A stretch of DNA of 64,000 nt from Pseudomonas oryzihabitans (GTDB lineage: Bacteria; Pseudomonadota; Gammaproteobacteria; Pseudomonadales; Pseudomonadaceae). The stretch covers positions 186,001 to 250,000 of the forward strand of contig NZ_CP021645.1 of the NCBI RefSeq assembly GCF_006384975.1, read 5' to 3'. The notes beneath the pieces were generated by a model, which searched no databases, had not been told where the DNA came from, and worked only from the letters and a program-made list of their open reading frames with translations. Position numbers and translations under genes: made by a program. Below, piece after piece: positions 23,655-32,996 of the stretch (position 1 is its first letter; the number at the start of each line of letters is the position of its first letter).

Positions 23655-23864
23655 TTAGATCACCTGCACCTCATCGGCCTGCAGGCCTTTCTGGCCTTGC
23701 ACGACCAGGAAGGAAACAGCCTGGCCTTCTTGCAGGCTCTTGAAGCCGTTACCCTGGATGGAACGGTAGTGAACGAAAACGTCCGGGCCGCTCTGGGGGG
23801 TGATGAAGCCGAAGCCTTTCTCGTCGTTGAACCACTTGACGGTGCCAGTTTGGCGAGTAGACAT
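23655..23864 (-). CDS. Cold-shock domain protein (CspA family)
   Basis: 69 residues, one cold-shock OB-fold domain. RNA-binding motifs are KGFGFI (RNP1) and VFVHY (RNP2); the usual VHFSAI is VHYRSI here. It binds single-stranded RNA and DNA and acts as an RNA chaperone. ATG 23864 follows AAGGAG. A 255-base gap to the divergent cvfB gene could contain a long 5' UTR, as common for csp genes. Longer frames upstream of the ATG are not family-like. Confidence 0.92.
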   Translation of the reverse strand: MSTRQTGTVKWFNDEKGFGFITPQSGPDVFVHYRSIQGNGFKSLQEGQAVSFLVVQGQKGLQADEVQVI

Positions 23865-24119
23865 GGATTTCTCCTTGAACAAAGTTGGACAACGGCACTG
23901 GACCGCCCAGGCCGCGACTGAGTGCAAAGAGTCAAAGAACCGAGCCGTAAGTGGATCGAGACGAACCAGGTCGATTTTCGGTACACGAGCAACACAGTGC
24001 GGGCACTCTAACCCTTTCCGTGGCCCTGTGCGACTGTTTTTACGGTGAATTTTACCTATCAAGACAGCGGCTTTGATGCTCGCGGTAAAATGGTTCGCTT
24101 TTCACAGGAGTCTTAATTC

Positions 24120-24971
24120 ATGGCCTTGTTGGGTCGCTTCAACAGCTTGCAGATCTTACGTAATACGCCCATCGGTCTGTTCCTCGATGCCGGCAGCGAT
24201 GGCGAAGTCTTGCTGCCACGTCGCTATGCCCCTCGCGACGAACCCTGCGCCGAAGGCGACTGGCTCAACGTCTTCCTTTATCTGGACAGCGAAGACCGCT
24301 TGATCGCCACCACCGAGAAGCCACGGGTACAGGTCGGCGGTTTCGCCAGCCTGCGGGTGGTGGAGGTGGGCCGGGTGGGGATCTTCCTCGATTGGGGCCT
24401 ACCCAAGGACCTGCTGTTGCCGCATTCCGAAGAGAAGCGGCCGTTGCAGGTGGGTGATCACTGCGTGGTGCACGTCCACCTGGATGCCCGTACCCGGCGG
24501 ATCGTCGCCACCGCGCGGCTGGATCGCTACCTGGACCGCGAGCCACCGCGCTACAAGGCTGGCCAGCCGGTGCCCCTGCTGGTGGTCGAGCAGACCGACC
24601 TCGGCTACAAGGTGATCGTCGACAACAAGCACTGGGGGCTGGTGCATCGGAACGAGGCGTTCAAGCCACTACGTCCGGGGCAACGCGAGCGTGGCTTCAT
24701 TCGCGAAGTGCGCGCGGACGGCAAGATCAGCCTGACGCTGCAACCCCAGGGCGCCGCGGCAGGGGCCGATCTGGCCGAGCAGATCCTCGGCCTGGCGAAG
24801 GCCCGCGGCGGCGTGCTGGAGGTCAGCGATGCGAGTCCGCCGGCGCTGATCCATCAGCTGTTTGGCGTGAGCAAGGGCAACTTCAAGAAAGCCATCGGCC
24901 ATCTCTATCGCCAGGGCCGCATCGTCATCGAGGACGACCGGATTTCTGTACGCGAGGACGCCGCGGACTAG
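24120..24971 (+). CDS. cvfB: S1-domain RNA-binding protein, CvfB family
   Basis: 283 residues. Several S1-like OB folds ([18 protein letters not shown] at residues 19-36; [16 protein letters not shown] at 87-102; [15 protein letters not shown] in the third), then a C-terminal winged-helix ([22 protein letters not shown]), which is the CvfB/YitL layout. It probably binds RNA; the molecular role is poorly known. ATG 24120 follows CAGGAGT. Its last 47 bases overlap the 3' end of the convergent helicase gene. Confidence 0.88.
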   Translation: MALLGRFNSLQILRNTPIGLFLDAGSDGEVLLPRRYAPRDEPCAEGDWLNVFLYLDSEDRLIATTEKPRVQVGGFASLRVVEVGRVGIFLDWGLPKDLLLPHSEEKRPLQVGDHCVVHVHLDARTRRIVATARLDRYLDREPPRYKAGQPVPLLVVEQTDLGYKVIVDNKHWGLVHRNEAFKPLRPGQRERGFIREVRADGKISLTLQPQGAAAGADLAEQILGLAKARGGVLEVSDASPPALIHQLFGVSKGNFKKAIGHLYRQGRIVIEDDRISVREDAAD

Positions 24972-27546
24972 CGGAGCGCCGTGGGGTGAGGTCGCTATCG
25001 TGGGTCGGCTGTACCAGGGATTCGGGGTCGAAGGCGCGGGCGCGCTCGTCCGGGCCGGCTTCGCGTTCCAGGTCGCCGACCAGGCGGGTGATGCGGTCGG
25101 CCAGCTTCTCCGAGCTCAGGCTTTCGCGTAGGCGCTCGACCATGAGCGGCAGGGCGAAGGGCGAGGGACGCTCCAGGGCCACCAAACGCAAGGGCAGAGC
25201 GCCGGTGCGGATCAGCGTCTGCTGGAGCCGGTCCGCATCGAGTTCCTGGCGCAGGACTTCGTTCTGCGCCTGGCCGAGCAGCAGGTTATCCGGGTCGTAT
25301 TGGCGGAAGACCTGGTAGAAGAGGCTGCTGCTGGCCTGCAGTTGACGGTTGCTCTTGTGGGCGCCGGGATAGCCGGAAAAGATCAGCCCGGAAATACGCG
25401 CGATCTCGCGAAAGCGCCGCTGGGCGAGTTCGGCAGCGTTGAGGCTGGCGAGCGTATCGCTGAGCAGGTCGTCAGTGCTGAACAGGCTGGCGTCGAGCAG
25501 TTGTTCCCATTCCAGGCTGACCGGGGAGACCAATTCCAGGCCATAGTCGTTGACGGCGATGGAAAAGGTACAGGGTCGCCGCTGCGCCAGGCGCCAGGCC
25601 AGCAGACTGGCCAGCCCCAGGTGGGCGTGACGACCGGCGAAGGGATAGAGGAAGAGATGCGAGCCCTCACGGGATTCGAGGGTTTCGGCGAGCAGGTAAT
25701 GAGCGCTGGGTAGCGCCGACCATTGCCGCTGGATGTCCAGCAGCGGTTGCAGCAGGCGCATTTCCGGACTCTCGTAGCGATTGGCCTCGGCGTCTTCGAG
25801 CAGTGTCAGGACATGCTTGGCGAGGGTGTCCGACAGCGGCATGCGGCTGCCGCTCCAGCGCGGGATGGCGGCCTTGCGCCCGCTGGCGCGCCGCACGTAG
25901 ACCGTCATGTTTTCCACCCGCACCAACTCCAGGGTGCGGCCGGCGAAGAGGAAGTGATCGCCGGGTCGCAGCCGGGCGATGAAGCCTTCTTCGATGTTGC
26001 CCAGGCGATTGCCCCCGCCGCCCTTGGACCAGAACTGCACGTTGAGGCTGGTTTCGCTGACGATGGTGCCGATGCCCAGTCGATGGCGCTTGGCCAACTG
26101 CTTGTCGGGGACACGCCAGATACCCTCGGCATCCGGTTCGGCGCGGCGGTAATCCGGGTAGGCGGACAACGAGGCGCCGCCATTGCGGACGAACGCCAGG
26201 GCCCAGGCCCATTCGCCTTCGCTGAGGTCGCGATAGGCCCAGGCGCTGCGGACCTCCGGCAGCAGGTCGTCCGGTTGGAAGCCGCCGCCCAGGGCCACGG
26301 TTACCAGATGCTGCACCAGGACATCCAGCGGCTTGAGCGGCGCGCTACGGGCCTCGATCTCGCCGGCGGCTATGGCATGGCGCGTGGCCGCGGCATCCAG
26401 CAGGTCGAGGCTGTAGGTAGGCACCAAGGTGGCGCGCGAGGCGCGTCCGGGCGCGTGGCCGCTACGGCCGGCCCGTTGCAGCAAGCGCGCGATGCTCTTG
26501 GGCGAACCGATCTGCAGCACTCGTTCCACGGGCAGGAAATCCACGCCGAGGTCCAGGCTGGAGGTACAGATCACCGCCTTGAGCTGGCCATTCTTTAGGC
26601 CGGCCTCGACCCATTCGCGGGCCTGTTTCTCGATGGAGCCGTGGTGCAGGGCGATCAGGCCGGCCCACTCGGGGCGGGCCTGCAGCAGCGCCTGGTACCA
26701 GAGTTCGGTCTGGGCGCGGGTGTTGGTGAAGACCAGGGTGGTGGGGCTGTCTTCCAACTCGCGGATCACCTGCTGCAGCAGGCGCATGCCCAGGTGACCC
26801 GCCCAGGCGAAACGCTCGACCCCGCCCTCGGGTAGCAAGGTATCCACCTCTAGGCGCTTGTCCTGCCGGCCCTGCACCAGATGGCCGGGGGCGCCGGCTA
26901 GCAGCACGTCGAGCGCATGAGCCTGGTTGCCCAGAGTCGCCGACAGGCCCCAGGTGAGCAATTCCGGATTCCAACGGCGCAGGCGGGCCAGGGCGAGTTG
27001 CGTCTGGGTGCCGCGCTTGTTGCCGAGCAGTTCGTGCCATTCATCGATCACCACCAGGCGGATGCTGCCCAGGGTTTCCTCGGCATCTTCGCGGGACAGC
27101 AGCAAGGAGAGGCTTTCTGGAGTAGTGACCAAGGCGGTCGGCAGGCGACGATTCTGTTTGGCTCGCTCACTGCTACCGGTATCGCCGGTACGCAGGCCCA
27201 GGGTCCACTCCAGCTCCTGGTCGAGCACCGGACGCTCCAGGGCGCGCAGGGTATCCGCCGCCAGGGCGCGCATGGGCGTCAGCCACAGTACGGTGAGCGG
27301 TGGCGGAGCCTGCTTGCGCTTGCTGGGCAGACCCTTGGCGGTCATCGGCTTGGGGGCGACGAAGGCATCCAGGGCGGCGAGCCAGACCGCATAGGTCTTG
27401 CCCGAGCCGGTGGTGGCGTGGAGCAAGCCGGATTCACCTGCGGCGATGGCCTTGGCCACCTCGCGCTGGAAGGGAAAGGCCTTCCAGCCCTGGGCCGCCA
27501 GCCAGCGGCTGCCAGGGCCTTTGCGCGTTCGTGTAGCGGTGGCCAT
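24925..27546 (-). CDS. DEXH-box helicase of the ligase-associated DNA repair type (Lhr-related)
   Basis: 873 residues. Walker A in [13 protein letters not shown] near the N terminus, DEXH box in [15 protein letters not shown], helicase motif VI in [13 protein letters not shown], then an Lhr-type winged-helix and C-terminal region ending in a basic tail. This matches the superfamily 2 helicases usually encoded with an ATP-dependent DNA ligase, an MBL-fold exonuclease and a PdeM-like phosphoesterase. None of those partners is next to it here. ATG 27546 follows GAGGAG; it starts 9 bases after the dgt stop, so it is translated from the dgt transcript. Confidence 0.85.
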   Translation of the reverse strand: MATATRTRKGPGSRWLAAQGWKAFPFQREVAKAIAAGESGLLHATTGSGKTYAVWLAALDAFVAPKPMTAKGLPSKRKQAPPPLTVLWLTPMRALAADTLRALERPVLDQELEWTLGLRTGDTGSSERAKQNRRLPTALVTTPESLSLLLSREDAEETLGSIRLVVIDEWHELLGNKRGTQTQLALARLRRWNPELLTWGLSATLGNQAHALDVLLAGAPGHLVQGRQDKRLEVDTLLPEGGVERFAWAGHLGMRLLQQVIRELEDSPTTLVFTNTRAQTELWYQALLQARPEWAGLIALHHGSIEKQAREWVEAGLKNGQLKAVICTSSLDLGVDFLPVERVLQIGSPKSIARLLQRAGRSGHAPGRASRATLVPTYSLDLLDAAATRHAIAAGEIEARSAPLKPLDVLVQHLVTVALGGGFQPDDLLPEVRSAWAYRDLSEGEWAWALAFVRNGGASLSAYPDYRRAEPDAEGIWRVPDKQLAKRHRLGIGTIVSETSLNVQFWSKGGGGNRLGNIEEGFIARLRPGDHFLFAGRTLELVRVENMTVYVRRASGRKAAIPRWSGSRMPLSDTLAKHVLTLLEDAEANRYESPEMRLLQPLLDIQRQWSALPSAHYLLAETLESREGSHLFLYPFAGRHAHLGLASLLAWRLAQRRPCTFSIAVNDYGLELVSPVSLEWEQLLDASLFSTDDLLSDTLASLNAAELAQRRFREIARISGLIFSGYPGAHKSNRQLQASSSLFYQVFRQYDPDNLLLGQAQNEVLRQELDADRLQQTLIRTGALPLRLVALERPSPFALPLMVERLRESLSSEKLADRITRLVGDLEREAGPDERARAFDPESLVQPTHDSDLTPRRSASPRRPRVQKSGRPR

Positions 27547-27555
27547 CTGCACTCC

Positions 27556-28887
27556 TCAGACCGGACTGGAGCGCCCGGTCATCTCGGCCGCCATGGCGGT
27601 GGCGTAGCTGTCGGTCATGCCGGCGATGAAGTCGATCACCCGCATGAAGGCCTGGTGCAGCGTCCACGACGGATCGGGCGCGCTGTTACCCAGCAGGTCG
27701 AGGATGCGCCGACTCTTGAACGAGGGTTCGCGGCCACGATGCTGTTCCAGGGCGGCACCGCAGAAGGCATTGAGCAGGATCTCCAGGGTGGTGTAGGCAC
27801 CGATCTCGTGCAGTGTCTTGCGCTTGTCGTGGAAGATCTTTTCCCGGGCCAGGGCCTTGGCCCGCTGCACGCAGAGCTTGGCCGGGCCGTCCATGTGCTC
27901 GACCAGGTCATCACCGAGGGTGCCGGCGAGCAGGGTGTCCTGCTGCTGGACGAAAGCCCGGGCGGTGGCATTGGTCAGGTGTTCGATGGCCTTGCCGCGC
28001 AGGATCGCCAGCTTGCGCCGCCGGGAGTCGCGCGGACCCAATTGCCGATAGGTCTCCGGCAGGTCATCGCCGACCAGGCCCAGCAGCAGTGCCTCGACCT
28101 CGGCGTAGTCCAGCAACTCCATTTCGAGGCCGTCTTCCAGGTCGATGAGGCCGTAGCAGATGTCGTCGGCGGCTTCCATCAGGTAGACCAGGGGGTGCCG
28201 GGCCCAGCGCTCGGGGCCTAGCAGGGGCAACTCGAGCTTTTCGGCGATCTGCTCCAGCAAGGGCAGCTCGCTCTGGTAGCAGCCGAACTTGTGCTTCTTG
28301 TAGCCGGGGGCCGCCGCATAGCGCGAGGTCCAGGGATACTTGAGGTAGGTGCCGAGGGTGGCGTAGGTCAGGCGGGTGCCGCCGTCGAACTGGTGATATT
28401 CCAGCTGGGTGAGTACGCGGAAACCCTGCGCGTTGCCTTCGAAATGCAGGAAATCCTGGCGTTCCGGTTCGCTCATGTCGTCCAGCCAGCCGCGCCCAGC
28501 GGCCTGGGTGAACCAGTAGCGGATGGCGTCTTCGCCGGAGTGACCGAAGGGCGGATTGCCGATGTCATGGGCCAGGCAGGCGGACTGGACCACCATGCCG
28601 AGGTCGCTCGGGTCGCACCAGTCGGGCAGGGCGCCCCTGAGGCTTTCGCCGACCCGCATGCCCAGGGAGCGGCCGACGCAGCTGACCTCCAGGCTATGGG
28701 TCAGGCGGGTATGGATGTGATCGTTGCTGGTGACGGGATGCACCTGGGTCTTGCGGCCCAGCCGGCGGAAGGCACCGGAGAAGATGATGCGGTCGTGGTC
28801 CTTGTGAAAGGGGCTGCGCCCCAGTTCATCCGGGCTGTGCAACGGTTTGCCCAGCCGTTCGCGGATAAGAAGTGTCTGCCAGTCCAA
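27556..28887 (-). CDS. dgt: dGTP triphosphohydrolase
   Basis: 443 residues, HD-domain phosphohydrolase. Metal ligands are in [11 protein letters not shown] (first His) and [16 protein letters not shown] (His-Asp), with the family N terminus [23 protein letters not shown]. It splits dGTP into deoxyguanosine and triphosphate, affecting dNTP pools and, in E. coli, resistance to phage DNA synthesis. It lies in a minus-strand run EAL gene - dgt - helicase with short gaps. Confidence 0.93.
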   Translation of the reverse strand: MDWQTLLIRERLGKPLHSPDELGRSPFHKDHDRIIFSGAFRRLGRKTQVHPVTSNDHIHTRLTHSLEVSCVGRSLGMRVGESLRGALPDWCDPSDLGMVVQSACLAHDIGNPPFGHSGEDAIRYWFTQAAGRGWLDDMSEPERQDFLHFEGNAQGFRVLTQLEYHQFDGGTRLTYATLGTYLKYPWTSRYAAAPGYKKHKFGCYQSELPLLEQIAEKLELPLLGPERWARHPLVYLMEAADDICYGLIDLEDGLEMELLDYAEVEALLLGLVGDDLPETYRQLGPRDSRRRKLAILRGKAIEHLTNATARAFVQQQDTLLAGTLGDDLVEHMDGPAKLCVQRAKALAREKIFHDKRKTLHEIGAYTTLEILLNAFCGAALEQHRGREPSFKSRRILDLLGNSAPDPSWTLHQAFMRVIDFIAGMTDSYATAMAAEMTGRSSPV

Positions 28888-28981
28888 GGCCGTCCTCGAG
28901 CTATCACCGGTAAGGGGAGCGCCGACGGAGGCCGTGCGACGCTTATGCGTTCTGACCTCGGCAACATACGATCATCACCGC

Positions 28982-30160
28982 TTACTTGGCAAAGCCCGGT
29001 AGCAGACTGGCATCCAGGTCGATGAGCAGCAGGCGCTGGCCGTTTTCCATGAACTGGCTGGCGGTCAGGCAGTACTGGTTGGTGGTGGCGTCGCGATAGA
29101 CCGTCGAGAGCGTCAGCCGGCGTTCGTTCCAACCTTCGGCCAGCAGCGCATAGAAGTAGGGCCGCCACGACCAATTGTGGTTGAGGTAGCGGCGATTCTC
29201 GCGCCAGAACATGCCGTTCCACTCCAGATTGGGCGTGATCTGGGTGCCGGCGCGATCGCATTGGTAGATCCGCAGCAGGCCGGGGAATTCATGGGGGTCG
29301 GGCAGGGCGCTCAGGGGGCCACCCTGTTCCGCCCAAGGCTTCAAGCGCGTGACGAAGTCCGCCAAGCGATGACGCAACTCCAGCAGTTGGGTCTGCTGCG
29401 CCAACTTGCCATCGACGAAGCGACTGCGCAGGGCGGCGAAACGGTCTTGATACTGATTGCTCGGAGCCAGCTCGTAGGTCGCCTGGGCGAAGAGGAAGCC
29501 CTGGATATAGCGCGCACCGCACTCCAGGGCGAAGTCGAGTTCGGTCTCGGTCTCCACCCCCTCGGCGATGAGCCAGCAGCCGGTCTTTTCCGCCATCTGT
29601 GCCAGCGCCTTGACCACGTCACCGCGGGCGCCCCCGCGCGCGGCCGCCTGAAACAGGCGCATGTCCAGTTTGAGGATGTCGGGTTGCAGGTCCAGGACGC
29701 GATCCAGTTGCGAATAGCCGGAGCCGAAGTCGTCGATGGCGATACGGATGCCCATCTCACGATAGCGCGCGACGGCGTCGATGAGACGCGGCAAATCTCC
29801 TGCCGCTTCGGTGATCTCGTAGACGATGCGCTCGGGAGCGATACCCGACTGCTCCAGTTGCGACAGACTCGGCAGGCTCGCACCGGGCTCAAGCTGGCTG
29901 ATCCAGCGGGGGGAGAGATTGATGCTCAGAAACCAGTCGGCGGGAGCATTGGCGAAGCGGCGCAGGGCGTCTTCGCGCAGGGTCCGATCCAGGCTCAGCA
30001 AGGCGGTGGTCGGGGTATCCGGATCGGCGAACAGTGGACCGACGGAAACATGGGAGCCATCCGCCTGACGCAGACGACCGAGTGCCTCGACCCCAGCGAT
30101 GCGACCGGTAGCCGTATCGATGAAGGGTTGAAAGAAGGCAACTGGCTGGCCTTGCAACAC
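28982..30160 (-). CDS. EAL-domain c-di-GMP phosphodiesterase with C-terminal sensor-like domain
   Basis: 392 residues, no membrane segment. EAL domain at residues 1-240 with EAL in GVEALGR, INLSPR, YEITEA, DDFGSGYS, LKLDM, AEGVETE and IQGFLFAQ, so the catalytic residues for c-di-GMP hydrolysis appear intact. The C-terminal part (about 250-392; WRPYFYALLAEG, STVYRDATTNQYCLTASQ) resembles the PAS-like ligand domain of YkuI-type EAL proteins. GTG 30160 follows AAGGA. No GGDEF domain is attached. Confidence 0.87.
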   Translation of the reverse strand: MLQGQPVAFFQPFIDTATGRIAGVEALGRLRQADGSHVSVGPLFADPDTPTTALLSLDRTLREDALRRFANAPADWFLSINLSPRWISQLEPGASLPSLSQLEQSGIAPERIVYEITEAAGDLPRLIDAVARYREMGIRIAIDDFGSGYSQLDRVLDLQPDILKLDMRLFQAAARGGARGDVVKALAQMAEKTGCWLIAEGVETETELDFALECGARYIQGFLFAQATYELAPSNQYQDRFAALRSRFVDGKLAQQTQLLELRHRLADFVTRLKPWAEQGGPLSALPDPHEFPGLLRIYQCDRAGTQITPNLEWNGMFWRENRRYLNHNWSWRPYFYALLAEGWNERRLTLSTVYRDATTNQYCLTASQFMENGQRLLLIDLDASLLPGFAK

Positions 30161-30237
30161 GTTGGAATCCTTATCTTTGGCAAAGGCGATTGCCCAGAGG
30201 CAAACAAGGAGCCATGCGAGAAGAATGCCAGAAACCA

Positions 30238-30261
30238 GAACGGCTCCCTGGGGAGCCGTTC
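30238..30261 (-). terminator. Terminator hairpin after the yqjK-like gene
   Basis: GAACGGCTCCC pairs with GGGAGCCGTTC around a tight loop, directly after the stop of the minus-strand membrane-protein operon. The minus-strand tail (TGGTTTCTGG) is only moderately T-rich. Confidence 0.6.
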
Positions 30262-30265
30262 GCGG

Positions 30266-30613
30266 TCAACGCGGAGGCGGCAGGGGGTGGTCCGTCTGTT
30301 GCTGTTCGCGATGTCTGGTCTGCAGGCGATTGACTAGAGGGTAGAGTGCCAGGCCAATGCGGGCGAGTCGACCTACGGCGCCCAGTCGTTTGCCGAACAG
30401 CGACAGAAACACCGTGGCGCCCAGCATCAGCGGCTTCTTCGCGGAGCTGGCGACCTTGTCCTTATTGGGGCGCATCAGGTCACCGATGAGGCTGATGGGG
30501 TTGTGCAGCGGCTGGGCGTTATAGATCAGCTGCTGGCGGTACATCTCCATACGCAGCCTAACCAGCTCCTTGCGCTTCTCGCGACTCGTGGCGGACGTCA
30601 ATGGCTGATTCAT
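30266..30613 (-). CDS. YqjK-like small protein
   Basis: 115 residues, basic, with a weakly hydrophobic stretch (LMLGATVFLSLFG, about 61-73). It is third in an operon whose first two genes are ElaB/YqjD-like and YqjE-like, so position points to the YqjK role. The sequence match itself is weak. Its start overlaps the yqjE-like stop by four bases. Function unknown. Confidence 0.6.
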   Translation of the reverse strand: MNQPLTSATSREKRKELVRLRMEMYRQQLIYNAQPLHNPISLIGDLMRPNKDKVASSAKKPLMLGATVFLSLFGKRLGAVGRLARIGLALYPLVNRLQTRHREQQQTDHPLPPPR

Positions 30614-30999
30614 GGCAGTAGACGCTCCCGGTTGCGATTCAACTCTTCCAGGGTGGCATGGAAGGGGGCTGCGCCCTTCACCAGGCTCAGGGCCCGCACG
30701 ATGCAGATCACCAGCGCCAGGGCATAAAAGGCACAGAGCGCCAGGGTCGCGGTCATGCGGTGGGTATCCCAGAAGGCGATGATGATCGCCGCCGAAACTC
30801 CGACCAGCACCAGCAGGCCGAAAATAAGGCTCAACCCGGTGAAGAGGAACAGCTGGAAGGTACGGACCTTCTCTTCCTGAACCTCGATGCCCAGCAGTTC
30901 GAGATGGCTCTGCAGCAATCCAACCACAGCACCGGCCAGACGCTTGACCGAAGGCTTGGGCGCCTCGTCAGGCAGCTCCCGTGGAGGTGAGGTGTCCAT
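30610..30999 (-). CDS. YqjE-like phage-holin-superfamily membrane protein
   Basis: 129 residues with two long membrane helices (FQLFLFTGLSLIFGLLVLVGVSAA and ATLALCAFYALALVICIVRAL) and an N-terminal amphipathic segment, typical of the YqjE/Holin-X family. In enterobacteria YqjD and relatives sit in the inner membrane and associate with ribosomes in stationary phase. It is not a lytic holin in this context: no endolysin is nearby. Confidence 0.8.
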   Translation of the reverse strand: MDTSPPRELPDEAPKPSVKRLAGAVVGLLQSHLELLGIEVQEEKVRTFQLFLFTGLSLIFGLLVLVGVSAAIIIAFWDTHRMTATLALCAFYALALVICIVRALSLVKGAAPFHATLEELNRNRERLLP

Positions 31000-31014
31000 G
31001 GTGTTCCCCCAGCC

Positions 31015-31410
31015 TTAGCGGCGCGAAGCCAAGAGGCCGATCAGGAAGCCGACACCGGCCGCGATTCCCAACGCCTTGAAAGGATTGTCGACCACATACT
31101 CTTCGGTGGTCTCCTTGGCTGCGACGCCTTGGCGGTAGAGGTCTTCATGCTTGCTCTTGAGGACTTCGCGCGACCGCTCCAGGCTGGAGCTCAATTTGGC
31201 TCGCAGTTCGTCCGCCTGCTCGCCGGCCATGCTCGCGGTGTGCTTGAGCAACTGCTCGGCATCGGCCAGCAGGGTATGGAATTCATCGGTCAGCGCCTGC
31301 TCGGCTTCGCCCAGGTGACGACGAACCCGCTCAGCATTGTGCTTGTGTGCCTGCTGGTCGATGTCAGCGGCCAGTTCATCTTTGATGACGGGGGGAGTTT
31401 TGTCGGTCAT
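31015..31410 (-). CDS. DUF883 family protein (ElaB/YqjD-like)
   Basis: 131 residues. Long charged helical body with coiled-coil character (residues 25-100), then a C-terminal membrane anchor GIAAGVGFLIGLLASRR, the classic DUF883 layout of a glycine-rich tail anchor with terminal Arg-Arg. YqjD binds ribosomes through its N-terminal part in E. coli. It is the first gene of the three-gene set. ATG 31410 follows AGGAG. Confidence 0.85.
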   Translation of the reverse strand: MTDKTPPVIKDELAADIDQQAHKHNAERVRRHLGEAEQALTDEFHTLLADAEQLLKHTASMAGEQADELRAKLSSSLERSREVLKSKHEDLYRQGVAAKETTEEYVVDNPFKALGIAAGVGFLIGLLASRR

Positions 31411-31742
31411 GGCGTGCTCCTATGAGGCGATGGGTATCCGTTTCAGGCCTTTCGAGTGACCTGCCAGATCAAAGGTTCCACGTTTTAGAGCTGTCCGTGC
31501 AAGACCTGGCGAGGCGGCGTCGAGTCTGGAATACACCTCTGTCCAGGCTCGAGAGGCGACGAAGTGTCTTCGATGGAAAGTTCCGCGGTCGTCCTCAGGA
31601 AATGAGGTCGCTCACAAAACAGAGCGGTAGCGCCATTAGTCGCCTTATTCAAGTAGTGGCTTAGAACTTTGCTGTTTCTATCACTGTCAGTTGCGTCGTA
31701 TTTACTCATCCACGCACTTCTAGACAAATAAAAGGGGGAAAG
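31411..31742. other. 332-bp divergent intergenic region
   Basis: It separates the DUF883 operon (minus) from a DUF3509 gene (plus). On the plus strand GAACTT (31664-31669) followed 16-17 bases later by GTCAG resembles an AlgU/SigX-type promoter. On the minus strand GGAACTTTCC (around 31574-31583) could be a similar -35 element for the DUF883 operon, without a clear -10. No RNA gene or protein frame is convincing here. Confidence 0.4.
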
Positions 31743-32030
31743 ATGGAAAACGCCATAGATAGACTGACAGCCGCTTTCAGTACCTATAAATGCTCGGTCA
31801 CGGCGCCTCGCCCCGACGGTAGCATCGTACTGACGGTACAGGATCGGCAATGCGATGACGCCCGGGTCAATCGCGTGATCAGCGCGCGTCAGCTGGGCGA
31901 AAGCCAGTTGTTGAAAACGGTGATCGATGAGGTGCGCAAGGATGTTTCGCTGCGTGCCGGTGCGTTGGCTCCGCAATCGATGGCCGTGTTGCGTGCCACC
32001 GGCGCCAACATGTTGAGATATTCCGAGTAG
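31743..32030 (+). CDS. DUF3509 family protein, copy 1
   Basis: 95 residues. Conserved blocks DGSIVLTVQDRQ and VNRVISARQLGESQLLKTVID mark the DUF3509 family, which is found mainly in Pseudomonas. It is small, soluble, without Cys clusters or membrane segments. ATG 31743 follows AAAGGGGGAAAG. A second, divergent member is encoded 0.6 kb away on the other strand. Function unknown. Confidence 0.75.
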   Translation: MENAIDRLTAAFSTYKCSVTAPRPDGSIVLTVQDRQCDDARVNRVISARQLGESQLLKTVIDEVRKDVSLRAGALAPQSMAVLRATGANMLRYSE

Positions 32031-32156
32031 GATTGCCCGTTCGGGTAACGTTCAGATCGAGACTTGCAGTACGGATGCGCCCGCATTCGTTGGTCTCGAA
32101 TGCTGAACAATAGAGATACAGATCAGTTAATTAAGGATTCTTTGAAAGCGCTCATG

Positions 32157-32594
32157 TCAGCCTTTGCACTTCAATAGGCGACAGTTTGCGCAAGGCAATT
32201 GTTTGGCTGGCAACTCGTACATGGGGCAGGCTACCTCTGCTACACCCCAGGACGGAAAGCCTTGTCCTGCCTGAGTGGCTGCGAGTCGAGCACTGGCGAT
32301 CACGCCGTTGAAGAGGTCTTCTTCGCGATACAGTGCCTGGCGCAAAGCCGGCGAGCGATAGAGGATGCGACCACAGCGGTCGAGTAGCGTGAAACAAAAT
32401 CGCCCTGTGCGATCCGGCAAGGTTGGCCAGACCTTGAGCGGCGCCAGTGCCTCATCGAGTCGGGCACAAGCCAGTTGATACGGCGAGACAATGGCGGATT
32501 GCGCGATCGGGGCCGGGTTCAATCCATCGAATAGCGTGGCCGGGCTCACTGCGGACGGTGCTGGCGACAACAGATTGGCAATCACGCCTTCCAC
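32157..32594 (-). CDS. Hypothetical protein with a Cys-rich C terminus
   Basis: 145 residues. GTG 32594 is preceded by GGGAGG and it follows the second DUF3509 gene by 23 bases, so they form an operon. The last 25 residues hold four Cys (AEVACPMYEL, CANCRLLKCKG), an arrangement that could bind zinc or an iron-sulfur cluster. A central segment (GRFCFTLLDRCGRILYRSPAL) resembles a small PAS/GAF-like strand pattern, but I cannot name a family. Confidence 0.6.
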   Translation of the reverse strand: MEGVIANLLSPAPSAVSPATLFDGLNPAPIAQSAIVSPYQLACARLDEALAPLKVWPTLPDRTGRFCFTLLDRCGRILYRSPALRQALYREEDLFNGVIASARLAATQAGQGFPSWGVAEVACPMYELPAKQLPCANCRLLKCKG

Positions 32595-32617
32595 GGTGCC
32601 TGCCTCCCTGGTCTGGT

Positions 32618-32899
32618 TCAGTTGGCAATGGACAGGCGATTCAGCGAATTCCCGCCGCTGGCCAGCAAAGCTGTGACGCCATGGCCTTCGTCAATGGCGA
32701 TCCCCAGGCGAATGCTGTCGATCAAGCGGGCGAGACGGGCCTGGTCATGCAATTGTTGCTTGCTGATCAACCGCTTCACCTTGATCCCCGTATCGTCTGA
32801 CAGCGTGAGGCTGACGCTGCCGTCGAGGCGCTCTATGCGGAAATTGACCCGAAAGTCCTGCTCGAAGGCCGCGGCGATGAGTTGGAAAGGGTTGTTCAT
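32618..32899 (-). CDS. DUF3509 family protein, copy 2
   Basis: 93 residues from ATG 32899 (MNNPFQLIAAAF). DGSVSLTLSDDTG and VKRLISKQQLHDQARLARLID align with copy 1 at 31743. A 15-codon upstream extension (to 32944) does not look like the family. It is first in an operon with the Cys-rich protein. Confidence 0.75.
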   Translation of the reverse strand: MNNPFQLIAAAFEQDFRVNFRIERLDGSVSLTLSDDTGIKVKRLISKQQLHDQARLARLIDSIRLGIAIDEGHGVTALLASGGNSLNRLSIAN

Positions 32900-32996
32900 G
32901 GCATACCTGACTGGCGTGAACGGGGTCAGAGCCATTGACTTCAAGGGGGCGGGGGAGTTCTGAGCTTTGCTTCAGAAGTATGACCGACGGCCCGTT

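Noticed and set aside
23865..24062. Long N-terminal extension of the cold-shock protein
   Set aside because: The family starts at ATG 23864 with its own AAGGAG; the extra frame covers the probable 5' UTR.
30610..30999. Holin of a lysis cassette
   Set aside because: Only the broad holin superfamily fits; the neighbours are ElaB/YqjD- and YqjK-like, not phage genes.
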